Source of the DNA: JBMOOG01 sp049324535
GTDB lineage: Bacteria; Pseudomonadota; Alphaproteobacteria; Rhodobacterales; Rhodobacteraceae
Direction of reading: 5' to 3'
DNA length: 64,000 nucleotides
NCBI GenBank assembly: GCA_049324535.1
Contig: JBMOOG010000001.1
Location: forward strand, 620,001-684,000
Every line of letters starts with the position of its first letter. Within the stretch, counting starts at the first letter, position 1. The position numbers and the translations under genes are program-made. Under the pieces are notes generated by a model that saw only the letters and a program-made list of their open reading frames with translations, made no database searches and was not told where the DNA came from. Below are positions 16,862-25,818 of the stretch, piece after piece.

Positions 16862-17980
16862 TCACCGGCGCGCCTCCAGCGTTTCGGCGTAGAACCTCTC
16901 GAAGCCGGCATGCACGGCGTCCGGGTCAAAGCGGGCCTCGCCGCTGCGCGCCAGGGCCGCCGCCCCCTTGGCCTGCCGCAACGCCGCATCGCCGGCAAGC
17001 CGGTCCAGCGCGGCGGCGATGGCCGCCACATCGCCCACCGGCACGAGCGCGCCCACGCTGTCGTCCACCAGTTCGCTGACGCCCCCGCAATCGGTCGCGA
17101 CCACCGGCAGGCCGGCCCGGAACGCCTCGACGATCGAGATCGGCAGCGCCTCCCACCGCGAGGTGAGCAGGTAGATGTCGGCCGCGCGCAGATAGCGGTC
17201 AACCCCGGTGACGGGCCCGACAAACCGCATCGCCTCGGCAACCCCCGCCTCGGTCGCCCAGCCCTTGACGCTGCCTTCCAGCGGCCCCCCGCCCGCGACC
17301 ACGCAGGTGGCGCCGGGATGCGCGACGATCAGGCGGCGCATCGCCTCGACCATCACGTCGAGCCCCTTCTGCCGATCGAGCCGCGACAGGCTGACGATCA
17401 GCGGACCGGCGCGCCCGCCCAGCAGCGCGCGACGCAGATCCGCGATCTCGCCGGCGTCGCGCGCCGGAAAGGCCGCGACGCCCAGGCCCAGTTGGCGGGC
17501 GCGGTCCGCCGGCAGCCCGTGGGCGATCAGGGCATCGAGGGAAAGCCGGCTTGGCGAGACGACACGGTCGGCGCAGAGACGGCCGATGCGCGCCACGCTG
17601 GCCACCCGCGACGGCTCGCTTCCGTGAAAGGTCATCACCACGGGCACCCCCAGCCCCAGCGTCGCCAGCCGGGCCGCCAGGGCCGGGGCGGTTTCATGGG
17701 CATGCACGAGGTCGATCGCGCGGCGCCGGATCTCCCGGCGCAGGAGCGCGGCGCAGCCCGGCAACCGCGACAGGCGCCGCAGGCCCGAGCCTCCGGTCCC
17801 CGCAACGGCATCGAGGGGCACCCGCACGAACTCGGGGTCGGTTCCCGTTCCGCCCCAGGCCCCTTCGTCCCCGGCCAACACGACGGTGTGTCCCCGGGCC
17901 CGCAGATAGGTGGTCAGATCGAGAACATGCCGCTGGATTCCGCCGGGGTGGAAGTTGGTGCTCACCTCGAGAATGCGCAT
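16862..17980 (-). CDS. GT4 glycosyltransferase
   Basis: A 372-residue GT-B fold enzyme. MRILEVSTNFHPGGIQRHVLDL is the usual acceptor-binding beginning of GT4 proteins, VSLSRLDRQKGLDVMVEAM begins the C-terminal Rossmann domain, and SRWEALPISIVEAFRAGLPVVAT is the E-x7-E nucleotide-sugar-binding motif. The start is the ATG at 17980; a TTG 36 bases upstream is possible but adds residues outside the family. It is a single minus-strand gene, divergent from the flippase gene. Confidence 0.9.
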   Translation of the reverse strand: MRILEVSTNFHPGGIQRHVLDLTTYLRARGHTVVLAGDEGAWGGTGTDPEFVRVPLDAVAGTGGSGLRRLSRLPGCAALLRREIRRRAIDLVHAHETAPALAARLATLGLGVPVVMTFHGSEPSRVASVARIGRLCADRVVSPSRLSLDALIAHGLPADRARQLGLGVAAFPARDAGEIADLRRALLGGRAGPLIVSLSRLDRQKGLDVMVEAMRRLIVAHPGATCVVAGGGPLEGSVKGWATEAGVAEAMRFVGPVTGVDRYLRAADIYLLTSRWEALPISIVEAFRAGLPVVATDCGGVSELVDDSVGALVPVGDVAAIAAALDRLAGDAALRQAKGAAALARSGEARFDPDAVHAGFERFYAETLEARR

Positions 17981-18166
17981 TGGCGACGGTTCCGGAACAA
18001 TGACGGGCAGCGCCAATTTTCTTTCCTGCGCCGCCGGTTAGCCTACGTCGAAGCCAGGGGCGCGGCTAGGGCCCGGCTCGACAGGAGAACGGAAAGCTGG
18101 CATCTGTCGTAGCGGCGACACGGGTGGCTTCCCCGCGCCGGCGGCGGGCAGGGAGCAACGGCGGGC

Positions 18167-19633
18167 ATGGCGGTTCACCATCAGTTCGGCAGGGGCGTGG
18201 CCTGGATGGCCATCGGAAACTGGACCGAACAGGCTGTCAACTTTGCCGTCTTCGTCGTGCTTGCCCGGGTTCTGGGCGCCGAGTCCTTCGGCCTTCTGGC
18301 CATGGCCTCGGTCTTCGTGGTTCTGGCCGAGTTCCTCGTGCGCGAATCCGTCTCGGAATGGCTGATCGCGGCGCACGACCCCAGGCCGGCGGACCTGAAC
18401 GCGGCCTTCTGTCTGCTGATCGCGCTTGGTGGCGCGCTTGCGGCCGGGCTCTGGTTCGCATCGGAGGCCATTGCACGCGCCTATGGTACAGCCGATGTGG
18501 CGGACCTTGTCCGGCTCCTGGCGGTGACGGTGCTTCTCATCGCTCCGACGGCGGTTCCGGTGGCGCTTCTGCGCCGGCGCATGCAGTTTCGCCTGCTGGC
18601 GCTTCGCGCCATTGCGGGGGTGGTGGCGGGCGGCGCGGTCGGTATCAGCATGGCGCTGGCCGGCTACGGTGTCTGGAGCCTTGCCGGCCAGCGGATCGCA
18701 CAGGTGGCGGTCAACGTCGCGCTGGCCTGGGCCGGCACCGGCTGGGCGCCGGGGTTGGCGCTGCGGGGGGCCGACTGGCGCGGGATCGGCGGCTTCGGGT
18801 CGAAGGTCGTGGGTTTGCGCGCGGCCGAGCTGGCCGCCGTCCAGGCCCCGGTCCTTGTCATCGGCGGCCTGCTCGGCCCGGTTGCGGCGGGGCTCTACAG
18901 CATTGCCTGGCGGCTGGTCGAGACGCTGTCCTTCCTGATCGTGACGCCGCTGCGCATGGCGTCTCAGCCGGCCTTTGCCGACCTGGCGCGCGGGCGGGGC
19001 CGGCCGGGGGAGCTGCTGCGCGACATTGCGCTTCTGACCGGACCGCTCGCGTTTCCCGCCTTCCTCGGCGTTGCCGCGCTTGCCCCGCAGGTCCTGGCGG
19101 TCGTGTTCGGGCAGAACTGGGTCGCGGCCGCGCCGGCGCTGCGGGTGCTGTCCCTGGTCGGGATCGCCATCTGCATCGAGAAGGTGCAGCTCTCTTTCGG
19201 GCTGGCGCTGGGACAGGCGGGCGGTCTTGCGGCGATCGCCTGGCTGGCGGCGGTCCTGACCTTCGTCACCGGCTGGGCGCTCGCCCCGCAGGGGATCGAG
19301 GCCGTGGCGGCGGGCTTTGCGCTCTCGGTCTGGGTCGCGCTGGCGTTGCGCCTGATGATGACGGCCCGGCTGGGGGGGCTGCCGGCCCGATCGCTCGCCG
19401 CGGTGCACCTTGTGCCTGCGGCCGCCGCGGTGGTGATGGCCGCAGCGGTGATGGCCTTCGCCCGCGTGACCCCTGACTGGCCGCGGCCCCTGGTCCTTCT
19501 GGCCGGTGTCGCGCTGGGCGCGATGCTCTATGGTCTGGCGGCGGCCCTGGTCATGCGCGACCGGATCGCGCTAGCGCTTGCCTTTGTCGGACGCGGCGCC
19601 GAGCCGCCACAGAACGGACACGAGCCGCCGTGA
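18167..19633 (+). CDS. Wzx-type oligosaccharide flippase
   Basis: A 488-residue polytopic protein with about twelve to fourteen hydrophobic segments. The opening RGVAWMAIGNWTEQAVNFAVFVVLARVLGAESFGLLAMA is the classic polysaccharide-flippase (MOP superfamily) start, with FGxLA after the first hairpin. It should flip undecaprenyl-diphosphate-linked repeat units to the periplasm. A GGGAG ribosome-binding site precedes the ATG. It is followed after 34 bases by a GT4 gene. The presence of Wzx suggests Wzy-dependent assembly, but no convincing wzy was found in the window. Confidence 0.88.
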   Translation: MAVHHQFGRGVAWMAIGNWTEQAVNFAVFVVLARVLGAESFGLLAMASVFVVLAEFLVRESVSEWLIAAHDPRPADLNAAFCLLIALGGALAAGLWFASEAIARAYGTADVADLVRLLAVTVLLIAPTAVPVALLRRRMQFRLLALRAIAGVVAGGAVGISMALAGYGVWSLAGQRIAQVAVNVALAWAGTGWAPGLALRGADWRGIGGFGSKVVGLRAAELAAVQAPVLVIGGLLGPVAAGLYSIAWRLVETLSFLIVTPLRMASQPAFADLARGRGRPGELLRDIALLTGPLAFPAFLGVAALAPQVLAVVFGQNWVAAAPALRVLSLVGIAICIEKVQLSFGLALGQAGGLAAIAWLAAVLTFVTGWALAPQGIEAVAAGFALSVWVALALRLMMTARLGGLPARSLAAVHLVPAAAAVVMAAAVMAFARVTPDWPRPLVLLAGVALGAMLYGLAAALVMRDRIALALAFVGRGAEPPQNGHEPP

Positions 19634-19667
19634 CAGTGTCGGCGCCGATTCTCAGGACCCCCGCCCG

Positions 19668-20936
19668 ATGACCCCGCTTCGCATCCTGATGTTCACCACC
19701 TTCTATCCGCCCTATTCGTTCGGCGGCGATGCGATCGGCGTCCAGCGCATGGCGCGCGCGCTGGCCGCCCGAGGGCATGAGGTGACGGTGGTTCATGACG
19801 AGGACTCCTACGAGATCCTCGGTGGCAAGCCCGGCGTGGCCGGCCCGCCCGACGGGGTGCGCGCGATCGGGCTCAGGGCCGGCAGCGGCTTCCTGTCGAA
19901 CCTGCTGACGCAGCAGACGGGCCGTCCGGTGGTCCATGCGGCCCGGATCCGGGCGATCCTTGCCGAACAGCCCTGGGACATTCTCTGGTACAACAATGTC
20001 TCGCTGGTGGGTGGCCCCGGCCTGCTGCGCATGGGCGAGGGGCTGAAGCTCTACGAGGCCCACGAACACTGGCTGGTCTGCCCGACGCATGTGCTCTGGC
20101 GCTATGGGCGCGAGCTGTGCGACGGGCGCGACTGCCTGCGCTGCGTCCTCAGCTACAAGCGGCCGCCGCAGCTCTGGCGCTACACCGGGGCGCTGGATCG
20201 TGCGCTGGACGGCATGGACGTGATCGTCGCGAAAAGCGCGTTCTCCCGGCAGAAGCACCGCGACTTCGGCCTGCGGCAGGACATGGAGGTGCTGCCCTAC
20301 TTCCTGCCCGACCTCGACCACACGACGGTCGCGCCCTACGCCGGGCATCCGCGCCCCTATTTCCTGTTCGTGGGCCGGCTGGAGAAGATCAAGGGCCTGC
20401 AGGACGTGTTTCCGGCCTTCGACGCCTACCCGGACGCCGATCTGCTGATCCTTGGCGACGGCGACTACGCCGCCGAGCTGAAGGCGCAGGCGGCGGGAAA
20501 TCCGCGCATCCAGTTCCTCGGCCGCAAGACGCCCGACGAGCTCAACGCCTACTATCGCGGCGCGCTCGGGCTGATCGTGCCCTCGGTCTGCTACGAGACC
20601 TTCGGGATCATCCTGATCGAAAGCTTCCGGCTGGGCACGCCGGTTCTTGCCCGCCGGCTTGGCCCGTTCCCCGAGATCGTCGAGGAAGCGGGGGCGGGGG
20701 TGCTTTTCGAGACCGCCGAGGAGCTGCTGGCCGAAATGCGCCGGATGCAGGCCGACGAGGCGGCGCGCCGGCAGATGGCCCAGCGCGCGCGCGCGGCCTT
20801 CGAGGCGCGCTGGCGCGAGGACCGGGTGATGGCGGCCTATGGCGCGACACTGGCGCGGGCGGCGCACCGCAAGGGCGATGCGCGCCTTGCCCGGCGGCTC
20901 GAAGCCGGCGCCTTCGAGACCGGCCCCCGCGGCTGA
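19668..20936 (+). CDS. GT4 glycosyltransferase
   Basis: A 422-residue GT-B enzyme: LRILMFTTFYPPYSFGGDAIGVQRMARALAARGH at the start, LFVGRLEKIKGLQDVFPAF at the domain boundary, and VPSVCYETFGIILIESFRLGTPVLA as the E-x7-E motif. An insertion with several cysteines (CPTHVLWRYGRELCDGRDCLRC, about residues 140-160) is found in some GT4 subfamilies and could bind metal. The start is the ATG at 19668; an upstream in-frame start at 19578 lies inside the flippase gene. Probably cotranscribed with the flippase. Confidence 0.9.
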   Translation: MTPLRILMFTTFYPPYSFGGDAIGVQRMARALAARGHEVTVVHDEDSYEILGGKPGVAGPPDGVRAIGLRAGSGFLSNLLTQQTGRPVVHAARIRAILAEQPWDILWYNNVSLVGGPGLLRMGEGLKLYEAHEHWLVCPTHVLWRYGRELCDGRDCLRCVLSYKRPPQLWRYTGALDRALDGMDVIVAKSAFSRQKHRDFGLRQDMEVLPYFLPDLDHTTVAPYAGHPRPYFLFVGRLEKIKGLQDVFPAFDAYPDADLLILGDGDYAAELKAQAAGNPRIQFLGRKTPDELNAYYRGALGLIVPSVCYETFGIILIESFRLGTPVLARRLGPFPEIVEEAGAGVLFETAEELLAEMRRMQADEAARRQMAQRARAAFEARWREDRVMAAYGATLARAAHRKGDARLARRLEAGAFETGPRG

Positions 20937-20954
20937 GCCTTTCCCGGGCAGGGA

Positions 20955-22463
20955 TCAGGGCGCGACGCTGGCGATGCGGTGGGCGTTGGCCATGACGCTG
21001 AAGGTGATGGTGGTCGCCGGGATCGCTGGCAGGACCGACGCATCAACGACATGGATGCGCTCGAGCCCCGCGGGGCGGCCCAGCCGGTCGGTCTGGTCGG
21101 CGCGCGGCGACGAGGCCATGGCCAGGGTCGCGCCGGCGTGAAAGCTTGATCCGGGGGCGCCGGGCCGAAGCGCGAAGGTCAGCGGATGGAGCCCGGCGCC
21201 GCGCATTGCCCGGCCGAGCCGGCGCGCCGCGGCGCTCAGGACCGGCCCGCTGTCCGCGGAGACCGTGACGCGGGCCTTCAGCCGTCCGTCGGCCGCCAGC
21301 GTCAGCCGGGCCCGCGCCGAATGCCGCGAATGCAGGAAGATCTGCGCCACCACCAGCCGCAGCGCCAGCGACCGCAGGAGCGGTCGCGCGGCGGCGATCC
21401 GGCCGTAGTTGGCCAGCAGGTCGCGCGCATAGTATTCGTTCCATCCGTAGAACTGGGCATGCACCAGGTTCGGCGAGATTGCGGGATCCTCGATCTCGGC
21501 GAACATCTGCGGCAGCGTGTGCAGCGGCAGCGCGTCCGGCCGGCGCGCCAGCCGGGCGAGCTGGATCAGCGGCAGGAACCCGTGCTGGCTGTCGGCAAGA
21601 TCGAGATGCGGCACGGGCAGCGACCGCAGCGCGATGCGCGCGGTCTCGAGCACGCCGGCGGCGAGGAAGACCCTGTCGCCGGCGATATCGCGGCCGTCCT
21701 CGGCAAGGATGCGGGCGCCGGCTGCGGTTTCCTCGAACCGGTGTACCCGGAATCCGGGCCGGTAGGTCACGCCCGGATCGGCGCGCAGATCCGCGAGCGT
21801 CCGGCGCGTGGAGTAGATCAGGTGCCAGGGGCAACCCTGAAGGCACTGGCCGCAGAGCCGGCAGTCCGCCTCGACCGCCTGCCGGGCCAGCCCGAGCGTC
21901 ACTCCGGCGTCGCCCCGGAACCGGGCCAGCACCGCTTCGGCCTGCGGCCCGGGCGGGATCGTCGGGCGTCCGGTCATGGCGGGTTCCGGGAACAGGGCGG
22001 CGAGCGGGTCGGTGCGCCCGGACATCGGCACGAAGCCGGCCACGGCCCGGTAATGCGGGGCCAGATCGGCCGGGGTGATCGGCCATCCGGCCATGTCGGC
22101 GTGATGGTAGGGCAGCACCGCCGCGCCCCAGACGTTCGACAGCCCGCCGACCGCGCGCGAGGCGCGCAGCGCAAGCTCGGCGCCGCCCTCGGCGAAGGTG
22201 GCGTCCGCCGGCTCGACCGCGTGGGCCGAACCGTAGCGCCGGATCTCGGCCGGGGGCGCGGCCATCTGGCCCGCGCGCCAGCCCGCGATGTCGGCGGCCG
22301 ACCAGTCGGCCGGCGATGTGGCGGCCAGCCGCTGACGCAAGGGTTCCGAGGCCGCGTCGAAGTCGCGGCCGCCGTCGACGATCACCACCGCGCGGCCGCG
22401 GGCGCGCAGCGCCATCGCCGCCGCGATGCCCGAGGGGCCCGACCCGATGACGAGGTCGGCCAT
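20955..22463 (-). CDS. GMC oxidoreductase with a ferredoxin-type cysteine motif
   Basis: A 502-residue FAD enzyme of the glucose-methanol-choline family. VIGSGPSGIAAA (residues 5-16) binds FAD, and the C-terminal VDASVLPAIPATTITFSVMANAHRIA is the GMC-type conclusion with nearby His residues. It carries Cys201, Cys204, Cys207 and Cys211 in a CxxCxxCxxxCP arrangement, which could hold an iron-sulfur cluster near the flavin and would point to an electron-transferring dehydrogenase rather than an oxidase. Located 2 bases after the GT39-type gene in a four-gene minus-strand operon. Likely substrate is a sugar alcohol group of the polymer or precursor (inference). Confidence 0.82.
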   Translation of the reverse strand: MADLVIGSGPSGIAAAMALRARGRAVVIVDGGRDFDAASEPLRQRLAATSPADWSAADIAGWRAGQMAAPPAEIRRYGSAHAVEPADATFAEGGAELALRASRAVGGLSNVWGAAVLPYHHADMAGWPITPADLAPHYRAVAGFVPMSGRTDPLAALFPEPAMTGRPTIPPGPQAEAVLARFRGDAGVTLGLARQAVEADCRLCGQCLQGCPWHLIYSTRRTLADLRADPGVTYRPGFRVHRFEETAAGARILAEDGRDIAGDRVFLAAGVLETARIALRSLPVPHLDLADSQHGFLPLIQLARLARRPDALPLHTLPQMFAEIEDPAISPNLVHAQFYGWNEYYARDLLANYGRIAAARPLLRSLALRLVVAQIFLHSRHSARARLTLAADGRLKARVTVSADSGPVLSAAARRLGRAMRGAGLHPLTFALRPGAPGSSFHAGATLAMASSPRADQTDRLGRPAGLERIHVVDASVLPAIPATTITFSVMANAHRIASVAP

Positions 22464-22464
22464 G

Positions 22465-23913
22465 TCAGTCCCTCCGGATGACGAGGACCGCACCGTCTCC
22501 CAGCGTTCCGGGAAAGCGCCGCAGCAGGGTGAGGCCGCTTTTCAGATCGGCGTCGAGCGCGGGAACCCGGCGCAGCATCCGGCCGGGGAAGGCCACCACC
22601 AGCGTCACCGGCCCCGGCTGGGCCATGGCGGCGCGATAGCCGGCGTCGTCGTCGATGGTGCCCCAGTCGGCCCCGAAATGGTCGCGGAAGGCCAGCGCGG
22701 CCGGACCCAGCGCATAGATCCTCTCGCCCGGGCGGCGGCTTTCCTGCGCCAGGGCGAAGGCGCCGGCGAGATCCTGCTTCGGGGCCCGGTAGTTGCGGGT
22801 GGCCAGCGCGCCGGACAGGAGCACCATCGCCACGACCGCGACCGCGAAGACCGACGGCCCGCGATCGGGCCGGCCGATGCGTCGCGCGAGCCACTGGCTG
22901 GTCGCCTGCACGCCCGCCACGATCAGCAGCATCAGGAACCCGATGTCCACGAAGAAGAACCGCGGCCAGATCCGCGTGCCCACCGCCAGCAGCAGCGCCA
23001 TGGTCAGCCCGATGTGCAGCGCAACCGTCGGGGCGAACCAGGGCGCGCGGCCGCGCAGGGCAAGCGCGCCGGCGCTGGCAAGACCGAGTGCGGCGAGCGC
23101 CGCGATCACCACGGCCGGCCCCGCCGTGCCGATCCCGGTGCGGACGGCCTCGATCACGGTCCAGAGCGGGTTCTGGTATTCCTGCATGACATCGACGGCC
23201 GAGGTGTCCGAGACGGTGCGGGCGGCCTCGAGGATGCCGGGCAGGATCGGCAGGTAGGCGAGGACGGTCAGCCCCGCGCCCAGAGCGAATCCGGCCAGCG
23301 GCCAGAGCGCCAGAGCCCGCCAGCCGGCTGTCCCGCGGCGCGCCACCAGCACCGCGAGCCAGATCACGCCCTGGGCCGCGAAGAAGAAGGCCCCGGTCAG
23401 ATGCGTGAAGACTGCGGCCGCCAGCATCAGCCCGTAGAGGAGCCAGGTGCCCGGCTTTGGCCGTTCGATGCCGCGCAGGAACAGGATCATCCCAACGGTC
23501 GAGAAGAAGGCCAGCCCCGTGTAGCCGCGCGCGTTCTGCGAGAACCAGATGTGATGGTAGGACAAAGCCAGCAGCAGGGCCGTGACGTGGGCCGCCGCGC
23601 GCCCGGCGACGGACAGGGCAAGCCACCACATAGCCGCGATCGCGCCGAGGCCCAGCACCATCGCCGGCAGGCGGATGGCCCAGGCCGCATCGCCGAAGAC
23701 CTTCATCGACGCCTTGGCGAAGACATCATGCAGGTAGTGGTGGTTCATCGAGTAGGCGCGCATCATCTCGCCCCAGGGCAGGCGCAGATGCGTGTCCACG
23801 GTCAGGATCTCGTCGTACCAGAGCGGCCCGTTCAGGCCGGGCACGCGCAGCGCCGCCGCAAGCGCGAGGATCGCGGCCAGCCAGAACCAGTCGGATCGGG
23901 TGGGACGGTCCAT
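22465..23913 (-). CDS. ArnT/PMT-like GT39-type membrane glycosyltransferase
   Basis: A 482-residue polytopic protein. After the first span, LNGPLWYDEILTVDTHL provides the Asp-Glu pair characteristic of the first periplasmic loop of PMT/ArnT enzymes. SYHHIWFSQNARGYTGLAFF is another family signature. About ten hydrophobic segments and a soluble periplasmic tail follow. It should move a sugar from a polyprenyl carrier to a periplasmic acceptor. Its stop is 1 base before the GMC oxidoreductase ATG, so the two are coupled. Confidence 0.85.
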   Translation of the reverse strand: MDRPTRSDWFWLAAILALAAALRVPGLNGPLWYDEILTVDTHLRLPWGEMMRAYSMNHHYLHDVFAKASMKVFGDAAWAIRLPAMVLGLGAIAAMWWLALSVAGRAAAHVTALLLALSYHHIWFSQNARGYTGLAFFSTVGMILFLRGIERPKPGTWLLYGLMLAAAVFTHLTGAFFFAAQGVIWLAVLVARRGTAGWRALALWPLAGFALGAGLTVLAYLPILPGILEAARTVSDTSAVDVMQEYQNPLWTVIEAVRTGIGTAGPAVVIAALAALGLASAGALALRGRAPWFAPTVALHIGLTMALLLAVGTRIWPRFFFVDIGFLMLLIVAGVQATSQWLARRIGRPDRGPSVFAVAVVAMVLLSGALATRNYRAPKQDLAGAFALAQESRRPGERIYALGPAALAFRDHFGADWGTIDDDAGYRAAMAQPGPVTLVVAFPGRMLRRVPALDADLKSGLTLLRRFPGTLGDGAVLVIRRD

Positions 23914-23914
23914 G

Positions 23915-24694
23915 TCAGAAGGGCTTCACCGCGCGCACCAGCACCAGCATCTCGTAGTTGGGATCGTGGGTCTCGAGTTCGACCGGGTCGATCTCGGAGG
24001 CGCCGAGCCCGTGCAGGTTGCAGATGCAGGTGAAGACATTGCCCACGGTCGAGACCTCGACGTTCTCGGCCGGGAAATGCGCCCGGAAGAGACGGCGCTT
24101 CGACTGGGTGGTGAAGTGCCAGTATTCGCCCCAGTCGTCCACGCCCTCGCGCCGGGCGACGCGGCTCATGCCGTGAGAGGTGCAGAGCACGACGCCGCCG
24201 GGCTTGAGGATCCGGGCGAGGGTGGCGATGGCCTTGTCCACCTCGAAGATCATCTGGAGCGTCTGCGTGATGATGATGCAGTCGAAGCTGTCGTCGGGGA
24301 TGTGCGGCGCGTCGGTCAGGTCGGCCACGATGGTGGCCTGCGGGTTGCCCTCGACGTAGTGCAGGACATCGGCCTGCGTGACCTTCGCGCCGCCGAACTT
24401 GCGGATGTAGGCCGGATCGCCCATCTCGAGGCAGCGCCCCCGGATGTCGGCGGAATGCCGTTCGAGGAACTGCTCGATGTAGTAGCGCTCGATGGTCAGC
24501 AGGTCGCGGTCCTTGCCGAAGATCGCGCTGATCGGGGAAAGCCGGCGCAGACCGCCGAAGTTGACGCTGCCGACGGGAACCGACTGCAGCTTGTGGATGC
24601 GCTGCTGCGTGCGGATCCAGTCGCGCAGCCGCTGCGGCAGGACCACGGTCGCGGCGTCGCGGATGATCTTCTCGAGGCGGGCACCGGGGGTCAT
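23915..24694 (-). CDS. Class I SAM-dependent methyltransferase
   Basis: A 259-residue protein with a divergent SAM fold. RCLEMGDPAYIRKFGG stands for motif I, IPDDSFDCIIITQTLQMIFEVDKAIATLARILKPGGVVL gives motifs II-III, and an aromatic C-terminal half (WGEYWHFTTQSKRRLF) may bind the substrate. Such proteins often methylate sugar or lipid-linked precursors in EPS clusters. The start is the ATG at 24694 because the longer frame runs into the upstream epimerase. It is 1 base upstream of the GT39 gene. Confidence 0.8.
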   Translation of the reverse strand: MTPGARLEKIIRDAATVVLPQRLRDWIRTQQRIHKLQSVPVGSVNFGGLRRLSPISAIFGKDRDLLTIERYYIEQFLERHSADIRGRCLEMGDPAYIRKFGGAKVTQADVLHYVEGNPQATIVADLTDAPHIPDDSFDCIIITQTLQMIFEVDKAIATLARILKPGGVVLCTSHGMSRVARREGVDDWGEYWHFTTQSKRRLFRAHFPAENVEVSTVGNVFTCICNLHGLGASEIDPVELETHDPNYEMLVLVRAVKPF

Positions 24695-24704
24695 CGCGCT
24701 GCCC

Positions 24705-25676
24705 TCACAGACCCAGAGCGGCGCGCTTTTCGGCGACCACGTCCGAGATGATCTCGGACAGGGGCCGGCGCGGCCGGAAGCCGATGGCGCGTTCCAGCTT
24801 CGAGACATCCGGCAGGCGGCGTTCCATGTCCTCGAAGCCTTCCGGATAGACCCGCGAGTAGGGAACAAGCTCGATCGGCGACGACGAGCCGGTCGCCATG
24901 ATGACCTGCTCGGCCAGGCCCAGGATAGACACTTCCTGATCGTTGCCGACGTTGAAGACCTGGCCCCGCGCGGCCGGGGTCGCCATCAGGCGCACCATCG
25001 CCTCGACCACGTCGGCGACGTGGCCGAAGCAGCGTGTCTGCGCGCCCGAGCCGTGGACCCTGAGAGGCTGGCCCTCGAGCGCCGCCTGCACGAAGGTCGG
25101 CAGCACCATGCCATAACGGCCGGTCTGGCGCGGGCCGGTGGTGTTGAAGAAGCGCAGAACCACGGCCGGAAGCTGCGCTTCGCGCACGTAGGACAGCGTC
25201 AGGAACTCATCGAGCGTCTTGGCGCAGGCGTAGGACCAGCGCAGGTTCTTCGTCGCACCGATCGTCAGGTCGTCGTCCTCGCTGAACGGGAATTTCCGCG
25301 ACTTGCCATAGACCTCCGAGGTCGAGGCGATGAAGGTCGGCGTGTTGCGCTTCAGCGCGGCGCGCAGCACGTTCTCGGTGCCGTTGACGTTGGTCAGGAT
25401 CGACCGGCTCGGCTCGTCCATGATGAGCTTCACGCCGACGGCGGCGGCGAGATGGATGATGCAGTCGGCGTCGGAGGCGAGTTCTTCCAGCAGGCCGGCG
25501 TCGAGGATCGAACCCATCACGAAGCCGAACCGGCTGTGGCCGTCGAGCGCCGCGAGATTCTCGATCCGGCCGGTCGAGAGGTCGTCCAGAGCCGTGACGG
25601 TGTGCCCGTCAGTGACAAGCCGCTCGGCCAGGTGCGAGCCGATGAAACCCGCCCCTCCGGTAATGAGAATCCGCAT
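24705..25676 (-). CDS. NAD-dependent epimerase/dehydratase
   Basis: A 323-residue extended SDR: MRILITGGAGFIGSH binds NAD, STSEVYG carries the catalytic Ser, and SYACAKTLDEF has the YxxxK pair. ARFFNTTGP-like and RCFGHVADVVEA segments match nucleotide-sugar epimerases and decarboxylases related to UDP-glucose 4-epimerase and UXS. First gene of a four-gene minus-strand operon (epimerase, methyltransferase, GT39, GMC). A GAGGG ribosome-binding sequence precedes the ATG at 25676. The actual reaction is unknown. Confidence 0.8.
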   Translation of the reverse strand: MRILITGGAGFIGSHLAERLVTDGHTVTALDDLSTGRIENLAALDGHSRFGFVMGSILDAGLLEELASDADCIIHLAAAVGVKLIMDEPSRSILTNVNGTENVLRAALKRNTPTFIASTSEVYGKSRKFPFSEDDDLTIGATKNLRWSYACAKTLDEFLTLSYVREAQLPAVVLRFFNTTGPRQTGRYGMVLPTFVQAALEGQPLRVHGSGAQTRCFGHVADVVEAMVRLMATPAARGQVFNVGNDQEVSILGLAEQVIMATGSSSPIELVPYSRVYPEGFEDMERRLPDVSKLERAIGFRPRRPLSEIISDVVAEKRAALGL

Positions 25677-25818
25677 AATCCCTCGCGTGGAAATCGACTG
25701 CACAAGCGCGGTCACGTTAGCACGCGGGTCGGGGGGCCGCTACGGGCTTGGCGGAAAACGCTTTCTCTGCGAGGCTCGGGCCGGGTATCCGGTCAACAAT
25801 CAGTCTGGGACGGTGCGG

